A stretch of DNA of 64,000 nt from the NCBI GenBank assembly GCA_946406115.1, contig OX291544.1, positions 27,421,521 through 27,485,520 of the forward strand. Direction: 5' to 3'. Under the pieces are notes generated by a model. It ran no database searches and had not been told where the DNA came from. It saw nothing but the letters and a program-made list of their open reading frames with translations. Positions 11,170-23,739 of the stretch are shown here, piece by piece; the first letter of the stretch is position 1, and each line of letters opens with the position of its first letter. Both the position numbers and the translations under genes were made by a program. Source of the DNA: Apoda limacodes. Taxonomy: Eukaryota; Arthropoda; Insecta; Lepidoptera; Limacodidae.

Positions 11170-13850
11170 CTACCTATAACACATATACCAGCAGCAGCAA
11201 AACCAAAAAAAACAGTTACTTAAATAATCTAGCCGAGTAATTTTTTACTTCGATAAATGTAATCAAAGTACTTTTTGACATATATAACTTAGTTCAGCTA
11301 TTGAGTACCTATTGTATATTTGCTACCTGAATTCGTTATAGTTTGATTTATTTATTTTTTAAGCCATAACTATTAAATTTGATTTTATTACTTTAAAGTT
11401 ATTAACTCTTATAATTGAGAAATCTGTGAAGGTCGATTCTAGTTATGTGAAGTTCGATTCTAGTTATGTGAAGCTCTGAACCGAACACCATTGCTGGCAG
11501 CCCACGACTTTGTGGCGGAGACAGCACCATTTTGTGGGCTGCAATTTATAGCTAAACGCACGATACTGCAACAAAATTATCTGTAGGGGGTCAAAAATCA
11601 AAACTACAGTCGCTATATTGAAATGGTGTGAACTTACAACGACACTAGCGACAAACGCTTAAGGTCAGAAGGTCAAAAAAAGTTTGTCTATAATGGTCTT
11701 CGGTTTAAAACTGTAGTATAATTTTTATAATAATATAGTAGGTATAGGTAAAGCTATCAAAGAAAAAAATATACCATTATTTTATATTGTTACATATAAT
11801 AAGAGCAAGGCTCTTGAGCTGTGCTGTAGGTACAAACATAATATATTTATGAAATTTTCAGTTTTAATAGTAACCTTATTGCGTTTAGAATAAATACTGA
11901 ATGACGATTAATTAATTAATATGAATAATAGTAACTACCTATAAATGTATGGGTGTGTATTTTATCACTAAATCAAATGTAGGTAAGGAAAATGGCGTTT
12001 TGTTATCATAAATTATAGTGATCACCTTAAATGTTTTGTTATATTCATAAATTAATGTTTTTTCGGTAGTTTTATTTTTAAACACCAATTTTGTGTTTAT
12101 AAATGAACTGAAAAGTTTATGCGCATACACAGGAAATTTATTTAAATATGTTTATATAAATAAGATTATTAAGAAATATTTATAATCAAGTAACTGTCAA
12201 TAATATTCCGACTTAATTCCTAAGCTGTGTTTTTATAAATGAATTTGATATATAATTTTTTTTTACAAAAATAAATTTACAAAGACATACAATTAAAAAT
12301 ATCAACAGACAGTATTCGTTTCCGTTTATTTACTAGGATAATATAACATGTATGAAGGTCAACCACGGCATTTATCACTCTAGGAATAGATAGGTAGATG
12401 ATTGCGAAGTAAAATAGTTTGTGGACATGAAACCGGTCGATCATTTTCCTTGTATAGAATGTTATTTATATATAATGAATTTTATATCGCTGCTGTTACA
12501 CGTTTTCTAACTCTCAATATTTGATGATATTATGTAAATTTTGGGTTTTGTGCCAAAATTAATAAAATACATACGCTGATAACAAGTAAAGAAAATACTG
12601 TCTTTTTTCTTTCGAATCGATCAACAAACATTAGTTATATTGTATAGTTTACGTTACTTAGGAATAGTGTAGCTTTCTATTAGTGAAAGATTTTATTAAA
12701 TCGGTTCAATTGCCCTCTAGAAACATAATCACAAATCCATAAATATAATTTAGTATGGAATGTAATTATTGTAGTATGACAGAAGAAAAGTGTAATAATT
12801 TGTACTGAAGTTCGAAGGGATTACTACAAAAGAGACGAGTTCACTACGATCAAAAGATCGGAAAAACTGCACAATATTGTATAGTATGATATCGTATTTG
12901 ATTGGTATTTATTGAAAGATATTTTAAATTCTAAAATATTACTTTGTTGTAAATAACATAAACCTAATAACTTATTAACGTCTAGGTGCAGAAATAATAA
13001 AATAATTTAGTATTTCTTGCAAATCTACCTTGCTTGATTGGCTATTGTGAAATATCAGCTTTGTATGATGAAATATTTTGGTGTTTTTTTGCAATTGAGT
13101 GTGAAATTATTGGCGAAACTAATATAATGCATCAAAAATAATTGAGTGTTTATTTTTAGATATCAAATCTGCATTGTGTTATAGTTACTGACTACTTATA
13201 TGTTTGCATATATCATATATCTTTGTAGGTACATAAGTTTATATCATTATTAATTACTGACACTAACCTGGGTGAGTTTTAATAAACTACTGTGTCTAGT
13301 TTGGCCACGAAATTTTTTATCAATATCGGTCAAAGGTATTTGGTATTTATTTTTTAGATAAAAATGGTTGACTTTACGGTACATAATGTTGAGTGTGGAT
13401 ACGGCAAAGGCCTTTGTCGGTCGGTCCTATCCCATATACTATAGCACTATTCTTAAATTTACAAGACTTACATTTATGTGATGGCAAAAACTCTTATATT
13501 ACAATTAATATATATTTACATATAAAAATAATCAAGAAAAAATAATGTCGAGGTCTGGCCTTTATAGAAATTAAGGTCTAATCACGTCTGCCAGGAACAA
13601 TGAAACTTGTTTACATTACTCAAAAAATTGCAACGAGCTGCTTGGAACTTGAAAATAATCGTGTGGTAGATAAGTGGCAAGAGATCCGATCCGAACAGGC
13701 GTGGGCTCCGTTGGCTAACCCGATATTTCAACCGTGTAACCGTGTTCAATTCCCCAACTGCTGTCATAATATCTATATCTCTCTTTCTTATATAAATATA
13801 TTGTATATTGACTGGGTCGTGATCGCTTTAAAAAATATCATATTATTTTA
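11170..13850. other. Intergenic DNA right of gene A
   Basis: AT-rich sequence without a supportable gene. A 21-22-bp direct duplication (gttcgattctagttatgtga unit) occurs at 11431-11473. A truncated MITE lies at 11589-11692. A short repeat-like block around 13680-13760 may be part of a dispersed element. Confidence 0.4.
11589..11692. mobile_element. Degenerate copy of the gcaacaaactt MITE
   Basis: It shares ttgaaatggtgtgaactta, cgacactagcgac and a degenerate aaaaagtttgt end with the MITE copies at 3023 and 46594. One terminus is lost. Confidence 0.55.
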
Positions 13851-14325
13851 ACTAGCTTTTGCCAGCGGCTCGGCCCGCCCAAAATTTGGTAATCGGCGCG
13901 GGATGCTTACGGCAAAACCTTGATAACACTAAAGAAGTTTGCTATAGCAAGCTATAGTTGCAGCTATAGTTCGTTCGTAGAATTTGGTTATAGTTACTCC
14001 CGCGGGAACTTTTGTATTTTCCAGGATAGAAGTAGCGTTTAACCTTTTCCGGATCTTCAACTGTCTGTGTTCAAAATTTCAGCTCAATAAGATGCTCCAT
14101 TTAGGCAGGATTGAAAAACAAACGTTATAGTTCTTCCCGCCAGAAATTTTGAATTTTATGAGATGAAAAATAGCCTTTGTCCTTCCCCGGGACTCTAACT
14201 ATCTCCATACCAATTTTTATCTAAATCGGTTCAGCGGTCCCCGATCTATCCAATGGGTGAAGCGTGATTGAGAAACAAACAACCAAACATCCAAACTTTC
14301 GCATTTTTAATATATTAACGGGATG
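13851..14325 (+). repeat. Dispersed SINE-like repeat, 'cggctccgcccgc' family
   Basis: It begins actagcttttgccagcggct and ends near a ttcgcatttttaatatatta tail. Its internal phrase 'gactctaactatctccatac' is shared with the adjacent copy at 14342 and the copy at 32796. Confidence 0.65.
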
Positions 14326-14341
14326 GTTGGTAATTTATGAA

Positions 14342-14569
14342 TTTTGCCAGCGGCTCCACCCGCCCTAAATTTGGTTATCGGCGTGGAACTCCTTAATTAT
14401 GCTAATAAAGTGTAATATAGCAAGCTTTAGTTCTATCCTATGTCCTTTCCCGGGACTCAGACTATCTCCATACCAAATTTCATCTAAATCGGTTCAGCGG
14501 TTTAAGCGTGAAGAGGTAACAGACAGAAAGACAGATGGAGTTACTTTCGCATTTATAATATTAGTATGG
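14342..14569 (+). repeat. Second tandem copy of the same dispersed repeat
   Basis: It starts ttttgccagcggctccaccc and ends tttataatattagtatgg. It is shorter than the copy just upstream, with which it shares order and orientation. The two lie 16 bp apart, a tandem pair. Confidence 0.65.
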
Positions 14570-17317
14570 ATTGAGTAACAAAAATTTTTAAAGAAACCAA
14601 GATGACGGAGATACATTCCAATGTAATTTGCACATTTATTTTATTATCGCCTTCTAGTTAAGAAAAAACGCATACAGAGCAAAGCAGTCTTTCACGACTT
14701 AGACAGAAAGACATTGTTAGACAAACATTGTTACTTTTGATGTCTGACTCATGTTTTCATAAGATGGTCAGAATCTTTTGCTTGGTATTTAAAAGATCAT
14801 TGGAGAAACTTACATTATGTGTGGCAACTTGCCAAACAGCTGTAGTATATACACTGGCTAGGAATTATTTTAAGATTCTTACAAAAACCACATAGCGGCT
14901 TAAGAGGGCGCTATAAGCCAGAACTTTCTGTAATACTAACGTTGTGTATGTAAATGTACAAAAAAATCATTACACAATGTCATGTACATTACTATTAGAT
15001 ATACCTATCAGTTATATGCTTCCTCAGTAAATTATTTCATAATGCCTTGAAAATTATTAATTTTTTGTATGGGATTTAACGTTTTTACCGTTTTGTAGTC
15101 ACATTTTTTTTAGTTTTTTCTACAACTTAGAGTCAATGCACTAGATAACAAGCTATTTTAATTATTTAATCAACTTTCATAACAATAAAATGCAATACAC
15201 GCTTTAAAACTTTGCACAAGTGTTGAAACAATGGTCACTTCCAGATTTTTTATTGCATTAAATACAATAATTGAAAATCACTCAATTAGGTAATGCACTA
15301 GAGAAAAGCAAGTTTTAGAACATATATTTTTTCAATCCTTTGGGTACTATAGTTCAGCCACAAAATTTGCACAAAAACGGCGTATTTACGCGGTCTAGCC
15401 TATACCGCAGCCTTAATACCTTAATATAGCCTTAATATCCGTGCCAAAAAATACATACCTACAGTATGACTGGCCGCAGTATGGTCAAAATGATGCGGAT
15501 TTAATATAATGTTCGAAACCGTCATAATAAGTACCAACTCCTAAGCACGACCGGCAAAAACCGGAAAAAATCTACAGGAGTATTTTATATGCGGACACTC
15601 GGACACCATTAATGGTGTTCTGGGTAATAGAAATGGAACACACATTACAAAGACTTACATTGTCCAATAGGCATAGGCTTATTCAGCTTTTGGCTTAGGT
15701 GAGGTTAGGTTCACAATGTAAATTTCTACCGAGAGAATCCGGCAAGAAACTCGATAGGGGTGGGCAAACCATTAAAAATTATGTGGTTTATAAACAAATT
15801 CTTAAATTTAAAGTAAAATACATTTATTTAGGGTTTTTTTAAAGACTGATTCGTCAAAACTATTGTTTGCTTTTCTAAAAAAATTGATTTCGCCGGTTGA
15901 GATGGGCAGCTGAAACTGCCTCCGTATGCTAGTGTCAAAAGTTATTGTGGGATATTATTATGTGGATTAGTAATTATATCTTAAATCACCAACTATTGCT
16001 AATTAAATAACTTACTCGTCGAACTCATCACAATCATCGCCTATAGGTAAAAGTTACCACTGTGACGTACATTCAATGTCTCAGGCACGTGTTTTTCTTT
16101 CACATTTCGCTGAATCGATGTATACAAATTCAGTGAACATAAAATTCAACACCTAAAATAGGTACACATGCCGTAATGTTTAAAAACGACCCATCTTTAC
16201 CCCATAAGGCTAGGTCGTTTTTCATTTCTATTTAATTTTATATCTATTTACTCCGATAATTTCAATTTAAACTATCTACTTAACATTGTATTTGTGTTCT
16301 AAATCGTATCTAGTATACAGAGCAGGTAGATCCAAGCAATAAATTTAGTTTTAAGTGGCAAATAACCTGTCAGAAGTGTGCGACAAACGCCGTGTCTGTA
16401 CACTCGCGTAGCGTGTTTTAGCTTATTATTCGCTAACGTAAGCTTTGTTAAGATTTATGTCTGTGTTTTGTGTGAATTCGTGTGTTGTGAATTTCCAGTT
16501 AAGCTGGTTTACTTACACATGATTTGATTTGATCTGTACAGGACACGGTTAAAAGGTTTTATGAAATATTTACTTTATATATTATCATCTGAATATTATT
16601 AAATAGAGAATATTTGCAGCTAAAAAAGGACATCAAGAGAACTAAAATTATTTGAAATTAAACATTTAAATTTTAAGTGTTGGTTGATTTGCAAATATTT
16701 TCAATTATACACAGCATTAATTTAAATCCTACAAAACTTTTCGATTTAAAAAAAAAAACGAGTTGCACTCCGGGAGTGCCGGCAGAAGTGAAAACCTTTA
16801 CACACGTTTCGCGCTTAACACTCAAATATGTCGCAAGACATGTCTTTGACATTGTCAAGAAATAATAATGTTTATATTTACTTTTTTGACGTAGTATATT
16901 TCGTCATAGACATATACTACGTCAAACATCGCAATCTGTCATAGAATTAAAATTTCATATCCAACCTCCCTGTACTACTCATAATCGCGAATACTAAAAA
17001 TAAAAATTATAATAGGCGTGGCATTACGGTTTCCGTCTTACGAATTTCCACGATTAGGACACGTGACCTGACGCGAGTTTATCATTTTTTACCCATACCA
17101 AAAAATGTGCACAACGCCGCTAAAGAAGTTTTCACTTCAAAAAATCGTGATAATTGGACTAGATTGACATAAGGGATGAAAAGTTTAGAAACGCATTTTG
17201 TATTAAAACTTAGCTTCACAGTCCTAAAAATAATCAAGAAAATAAAACTGATTGTTAGCTATTTTCAGAATGTTATATTTCTACAATGCTATATAAAACT
17301 GACAAATATATTTTAGA
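14570..17317. other. Intergenic DNA
   Basis: No gene was recognised. Local structures include ccggcaaaaaccgg at 15550. Another is a hairpin at 16886-16926 (ttgacgtagtatat pairing with atatactacgtcaa). A repeat-like block at 16760-16860 contains ttgcactccgggagtgccgg. Confidence 0.4.
16886..16926. repeat. Short hairpin, 14-bp stem
   Basis: ttgacgtagtatat is followed about 13 bases later by its reverse complement. No reading frame or known RNA is associated with it. The coordinates are accurate to a few bases. Confidence 0.55.
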
Positions 17318-18645
17318 CTAGCTGTTGCCGGCGACTTTGTCCGCGTTGACTCTTGAAGAAAAAAAGACAGCTTTTGACTGTTTACTGTTATACCTCTAAT
17401 ATTATCGGAAAGACAAATTTGCATTCCTTATTTTACACTCTAGGGGATAATAATAAAATATTTTCAAAAATGGTGTAACACGTCAATCTTAATTTTTAAC
17501 CTAGGACCAAAAACCAAATCAATGTAAAACTTTGCAAATTTTTAAGTCTAGACACGCAAATATCGGATTTTTTATAGAAATTTTCATCCCCTTTTCGACC
17601 TTTAGGGGTTTATTTTAAAACAGCTGGAAATCTTGCACGAACTTTAGATAAATAAAAAGCTTTTAGCTGTATATGAAAATACCTACAAAATATGCAAAAA
17701 AGTTATACAAATTTTTGATCTTGAAATTATGGCCAATTACCAGTTTCAATACAAACTTCCATCTCACATCTAACCCTCTTAGGCAAGAGCTATTCACTTA
17801 GGTAGTAAGGGATATTGATTTCAGATCAGAGACACACGTAATTTTTAATTTAACTCAAACATCTTTTTTTTTGCATTGTGCTTCAAAACTAAAATATTTC
17901 TAAACAAACCCCCATTTTAATTATCTTATAACGAAAATAATTTCTTTGCAAATTTCAAGTTTCTAGACATAAAAATATCGGAGATCTCATTAAATTTTAA
18001 CTCAATTTCAGACGACGATTACCCAAAAAAAAAGGAATCATGTCAAACTTAATTTTTAACTCAAAGACAAATACCATTTTTTATTAAATCCATAAAAATT
18101 TTAGAAATGACGGATTTCTATACAAACTTTCAACCCCCATTTTACCTCCTTAGAGGTAAATGCTTTTGTAATTTCCATTCTTAGCAGTCGCATATGTTTT
18201 GAACTCGATACTCGTTGCAAAATTTTAAGTCTCTAGACACAAAAATATCGTAATTATCATCGCCTATCTAACCTTTAGGGAATGTTTATTAATGAACTGT
18301 GAAATATTCCATTCATTATTTTTAATCTTAAGCTGAAATACTGATTAGTATTTATGCATTTAACTTCAAAAATAACGGATTTCCATACAAACGCTCATAG
18401 TGCTCACGTACGTCATAACAGAAACTTCTGTAGTCTATTTCAAGTCTAGAAACAAAAATACCGAAATTCTCATACACACTTTCAACCCCTATTTTACCCC
18501 TTTAGAGGATAATTTTCCAAAAACGGTGACACATGTAAATCTTAACATTCAACAATAAGGCGAAGGCATTTAGTTTAAAAAACTAAGTAGTTTAGCAGTG
18601 ATGCGTGCACTAACAAACAGACATTACTGAAAATGATATTACTTT
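17318..18645 (+). repeat. Long internally repetitive dispersed element
   Basis: It opens with gactagctgttgccggcgac, tttgtccgcg, a start shared by many lepidopteran repeats. The body repeats a block containing ttttaagtctagacacaaaa and a ccccttttcgacctttaggg type segment at about 17540, 17955, 18220 and 18440. Unit lengths vary from about 220 to 400 bp. It has no coding capacity. Confidence 0.55.
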
Positions 18646-21600
18646 CTTTCAGACCCTTGCAATATCTTTTTTCCCAAAATACAAATATTTACAGACACAT
18701 TTACACTTTTATTATATGTTTATAGATTTATCAGTTTTGTAAAATCCAAAATGGTGGATCCAAAGTAAATAATTGCACACTGTGTAGCGAGTCAATGTTT
18801 GTATGATGAGAATACGAATTTCTTCAGAAACGATCAAAGTTTGTTACTTTCTCGGAAAATATTATTTATTATTTGATTATTTAGTCGCAAATATTATAGC
18901 AGCTAGCAGGAGTGTACACACTCATGACAACGAAAACTGTTTTCCACTATGAACTTCTTTAGATTCTAGTTTGAAGTTTTGTATTTTACAATTTTACATA
19001 GCGGAGCATCAAGTAACCGACGTGTTTGTCTATCTATCTGTCAATATGTCCTTACACGATTTCCTCCACGAATATTTTTAGTTTTCTTATAAGTTTTGAT
19101 ATTTAAGAAAAGGTTACTAGGTTGCTACTACTTCCAACTGCAGACTTTGAGTTTTCGGCCTCTTTCCAAGACTTATTTTACCTGACTCTGTTAAGACAGT
19201 TTAAGCAGAAAATTCCTCATACACAATGAAAATAAAATTTTACTACCTTCTTTATATTTTGTCTGTTATCAGATTTCAGCATCATAACGTGTTAACCACT
19301 TGCTGATTGCTGGTCAGGTTCGGTACCCCGTGCACCTTTACTTGTGTGTTGTTTTCTAGCCACCACTTTTGCCTTTATTTTTTGTCTGCATTTTCCTGCT
19401 TAAAAAGCATTTCCTATTAGAGGTTTTTCCAGAAAATTTCAGCGACAATAATTCATACCACAAAGAACCACAGAAAAGTAATAAGGCAAAACTCTTCAAA
19501 ACTGCTACTTTATAAACATATACCTACACTATATCTATTAAAAAACCTCCAAATGTCTCGACCGTATTTGCGCAAACGAATCCGCAGGCAAAGATAGTCT
19601 TTCATAATTTAATCACTTGGTTTGTCGTACTATATTATATATAATAGCTAAAATTGTATTACGGAGACGAAGGCTGTCTTGTGGTTTGTTAGGTTTATTT
19701 AGGATCGCGATGACCGGCTAGTAATGTGAAAACTAAATATTTGTACGGAAAACTTGGAGGATTTCCAAAACCTTTATTCAAAGATTTCGACAGTCAAGAT
19801 ACATACCTGCTGATAAAATGTTCACGTTTTGGAATTACCTAAAGCTTATAGGTATTTTTATTACATTTTAGGATACTCGTGTATACCTTGTGATACAAGG
19901 GATCAAAATAATTCTTTTACGGCTATAGCGCTATTTTGAATCCAGAGTGGAGCGAAGGATTCTAGAGTGTAGGTCAGAGCGCAGCGAGGGATTCAAAGGA
20001 CGGCGCCCGAGGTAAAATATTTTTTCGACCGAGTGATACACTCTACTTTTCATGTCTATGAGAAAAGATGTTAGAGTAACTTATAAATAAGAAAAGTAGA
20101 TTTATTTATTTCATTATCACTACCTACTTGAGGAAAACGCACTATTTTTCAATAACAGTATCATAAATACGAATTTATTTAGTATAGAAACATCAGAATT
20201 AAATAAATAAATAAGAAATTATTGTAGAAAAATCGTTTTTACACACCCTCAATATTTTTAATCCACTTATAAACCCTTAATATTTTAAACGAACTATACA
20301 ACGACACCACAAACTATGGGATTGACGAGAAAAAAAAAAATCATACCCACTTTACGTGTAGGGTATCCATTTCCCTTTTTAAATTTTATTTTACCACTTT
20401 GTCGGTCTAATTTATATGTATACCCATGCCAAATTACAGCTTTCTAGTAATAATATAGTACTAATGGTCTCTGAGCTAAGGCGCGGCTAGACAAAGAGAC
20501 GGACAGACGGACTTGTTGACTACGGTACCATAAAAATAGGGATAACTTTCTATACATTGAATTGAAGGATGTTTCTTTTTGAATGATAGGTCTTCCAATG
20601 TGAAATTAAGTGTATCCGAACATCCTTTTTCCATACAAACTGTTTTACACTTAATATCGTTAACAATATACATTTCGTTACTCAAAACGTGGTATTATCA
20701 TAAAGCGTTATTATTATACTGGCAATACGCAAAGGCATCCATAAAAAGCCTATTTATGAATAAAATTATGAAAAGATTACCAAAATATACTTCTATTTAC
20801 TTTATTACTGAAATAAATTATTAGTTAGATATCCAATCTTGAAATTTTGACTTAGCTACCCTTTTTCTCCAAAATAAACCTATTTTCATTAATTCTCTCA
20901 AAGAGATCTACAGAGCTTTATACGAATCAAGTATTTGAGGATTATATAAATAGCATTTCATTATGTAAGATCACAGAATCAATTCTCATTCATAACTTTT
21001 CTTAAACCAGATTCTCCGAGATACTTAACAGCGCCTGTGTAAGTGAAAAGCAATGTTTTTCGTTGAATAATTTGCCTCAAAATAATGTTAATTTTCTCGC
21101 GTTTTGAGACTATAGTTCAGCTGTGTACTGTCTTATTAATAACATTTGGAAATAATATATATACATATATATATATGTATATATATTTGTATGAATCTTG
21201 GAACATTTGTATGTCATTGATTAACGTGGAAACGAGCAGGCAATTAATGGAGCTAAACTAAAGAGATTGTTAAAGGAATGAAAAAGAAATTTTTATAACA
21301 GAAAATTTAAAAGTTCCTACAGCAAAAGAATGTATACGAATTTCATGAGGACGAACCGTGGCCATGCAGAAATCGCATGACGATAACCAAATCTAGTGCG
21401 GGTGGAGCCGAGGGCAGAGCTTGTTTTGTCACATTTTTTTTAATGTATAAAATTTTTTAACATGTGTTTGCATTATCACCACGGTTGATGCGGATTTTAG
21501 TAGGTAATTTACGTTTTATGGAGACGCACAGTTAAATTTAATTTCCTTTCTGTATGTATAATAGTGTGTTTAGGGTGGTGTCCTAAAGTCTTTCTTCCCC

Positions 21601-22399
21601 CGCCTCATGGGGAAGAAGAAACGTTAACACATCTATATGAATAATATTCCAACATTAATTATCACAATCTGCGAAATCCCAAACTGCTTGAAATGTTATT
21701 TCAATGTCTTTTGTGTAAAACATAAATTTTCACTTACAAAGACAGATAATGTTTCACTTTGAAATTAAGAGAATATTGTTGGTAAATTTATTAATCAACT
21801 ATTAAATACAACAATAATATAAATCATATCTATTTATCTCATTACAACACTTATCCTCAAAGGGGTGGTCAGAGATGTTAGGAACGTATGCCAGTAAAAT
21901 CTACGTTTCACCGCTGGTTTTCCGTACCACAAACGTGATAGGTGGTGAGCCTACCGCCGTACCGGGCGCAAACCCGATTCAAGACGACTAGTTGCCCCTT
22001 ACCGGAAATTGAATCCAGGAGCTTTGACACTCTTTGCTTCTGCGCCACTTGGTCCTTAACAATGAAGTGTTACAACACTCAAGTGTTAATTAATTGAAGA
22101 ATTTGGTTAGGAAAGGTTTGGTTGTGGAAGTTATTTGGTAAACAACTTATTATTTGTTAATTTTTAAGTTTTAACTTCAAATACCAAGCTAGCAAAGTAA
22201 AGTAGTCTGGTCAAAGCTTCTAATTATTATATGTGAAAGTTAGATAAATCAAAATTTCGGATGAAATCGCGAACGGTTATCTTGTTTATTTTAAAGTTTT
22301 AAATAAAATAAGAAAAATAATGTAATTAAAAATTTATTTGTTTACGATACACTTTCATGTTTATAACATTTTGATGCATTTCGAATTAAAAATTAAAGG
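18646..22399. other. Intergenic DNA
   Basis: No gene was recognised. A repeat-like block at 19930-20060 contains gagcgcagcgagggattcaa. One at 20290-20560 contains ggacagacggacttgttgac. An AT-rich palindromic run lies at 21156-21190. A minus-strand end of the 'cggctccgcccgc' repeat lies near 21370-21425. Confidence 0.4.
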
Positions 22400-22677
22400 G
22401 AAATATCGGGTAAAAACCCAACCCCGTGCGGAGGTGTACGCACTTGTTCTGTACACACACACACACACACATGATCTAACACCGCCTCTCACACTTACAA
22501 CACCCATCACATACACAGCACACATACCCAAGCCGGCAGAAGAAAAAGAAACATGGAAGTAAATTTTAAAGAAAACTGCCCCAGGAGGGTAACTGACGTC
22601 CGCAACGCTGGAGAATCACTCCCTCTACCCTTGAGCTCAGACTCGAAATTCTGAATCTGCGCGAGCTATGCCCAGCG

Positions 22678-23736
22678 GTGATATCACATCGAACGCCTCC
22701 TGGCAGTTTGCACTGTGTCGAGCAGACGGACGCAGTCATGCGAATATCCACTCTGCGATGGGAGCAGCCCCTGGAGTCATTAAATGCAACCGGCGACGCC
22801 AACACCATGGACGGCGCTCAAAAAACAGACCTGGATGTACGGAGAACAAACGCGACGGAAGGGGAGACCAAACAAGAGGTCCCAGCTCTGACTGGTGCCG
22901 CCGCGGGGTTGACTCGGTCGTTGCTTCGACCAGTTGCGACATGCTCAGTGGGGAACGCAGCCAAGCCGGGCCGAAATGCGCCAGGCTGGATCCTACACAA
23001 GGAAGACAATGCGAGAAAAAAGCACTTGCTTATAGCCATTGCTGCCATTGCTGCCATACCTGCCACTGATCTGACGGTAGAATAAGCACAGCAGCTCAAA
23101 CTCTCCATTGAGGAAAGAATCTTCGATGCAGCGCTTTCCTCACCAACAAACAACGAACCACCATTTGCACCCGCATTTAGAGGGAAGCCTTTCGTCCCAG
23201 AAGGCATTCTGAAAATGTGGTGTGAGAATGATGACTCACTAACATGGCTCAAAACTACTGTAGCTACTCTACAGTCACCAATTTCGGGAACCAAACTGAC
23301 TGTTATCCGACCGTCAGACATAGTAAAACAAGTCCGCGACTTGCTTTGGTTACCGAAATCAATCGGAGTGGACCGCGCAGACCCCTTGGTACAACGTCAA
23401 ATCCTGGCAGTACGGCGAGACCATGCAGGAGAAGGGAATATTTTTGACCCTGTGCATTCCGGAATCGGAGATGGCAACGATTCTGGAATCTCTGGCATTG
23501 TCTACATAAGGTTTCGCACCGCTGGAGGTAGGGGTGATTCGGCGGACACAGAATCCCCAGTTGAACCCAACAAAAACAAAGCTAAAGTCACCGGCCAGGC
23601 AGTACCATCTGCCTGCCCAGGTGCCTTAGGCTTAGCTTCCTCAAAACTGGCACCTATGGACATAAACACAGATTCCACACCTTACATAGATGCCGGCAAC
23701 TTTACGTCGTCTGATGGGGAGTTCCTGGACAGTTAA
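22678..23736 (+). pseudogene. LINE ORF1 (gag-like), one stop codon
   Basis: One frame is open from 22678 to 23736 except for a TAA at 23083-23085, where the flanking reading (DLTVE-stop-AQQLKLSIEERIF) suggests a Gln codon was lost. About 350 residues: an N-terminal low-complexity half, then KMWCENDDSLTWL...GTKLTVIRPSDIVKQVR, and an acidic C-terminus. I see no intact CCHC zinc knuckles. In this class ORF1 binds the element RNA. The original start cannot be fixed. Confidence 0.65.
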
Positions 23737-23739
23737 ATT

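Noticed and set aside
22338..22562. Open frame with His-Thr repeats
   Set aside because: Its distinctive part is a translated (AC)n microsatellite in the 5' region of a LINE.
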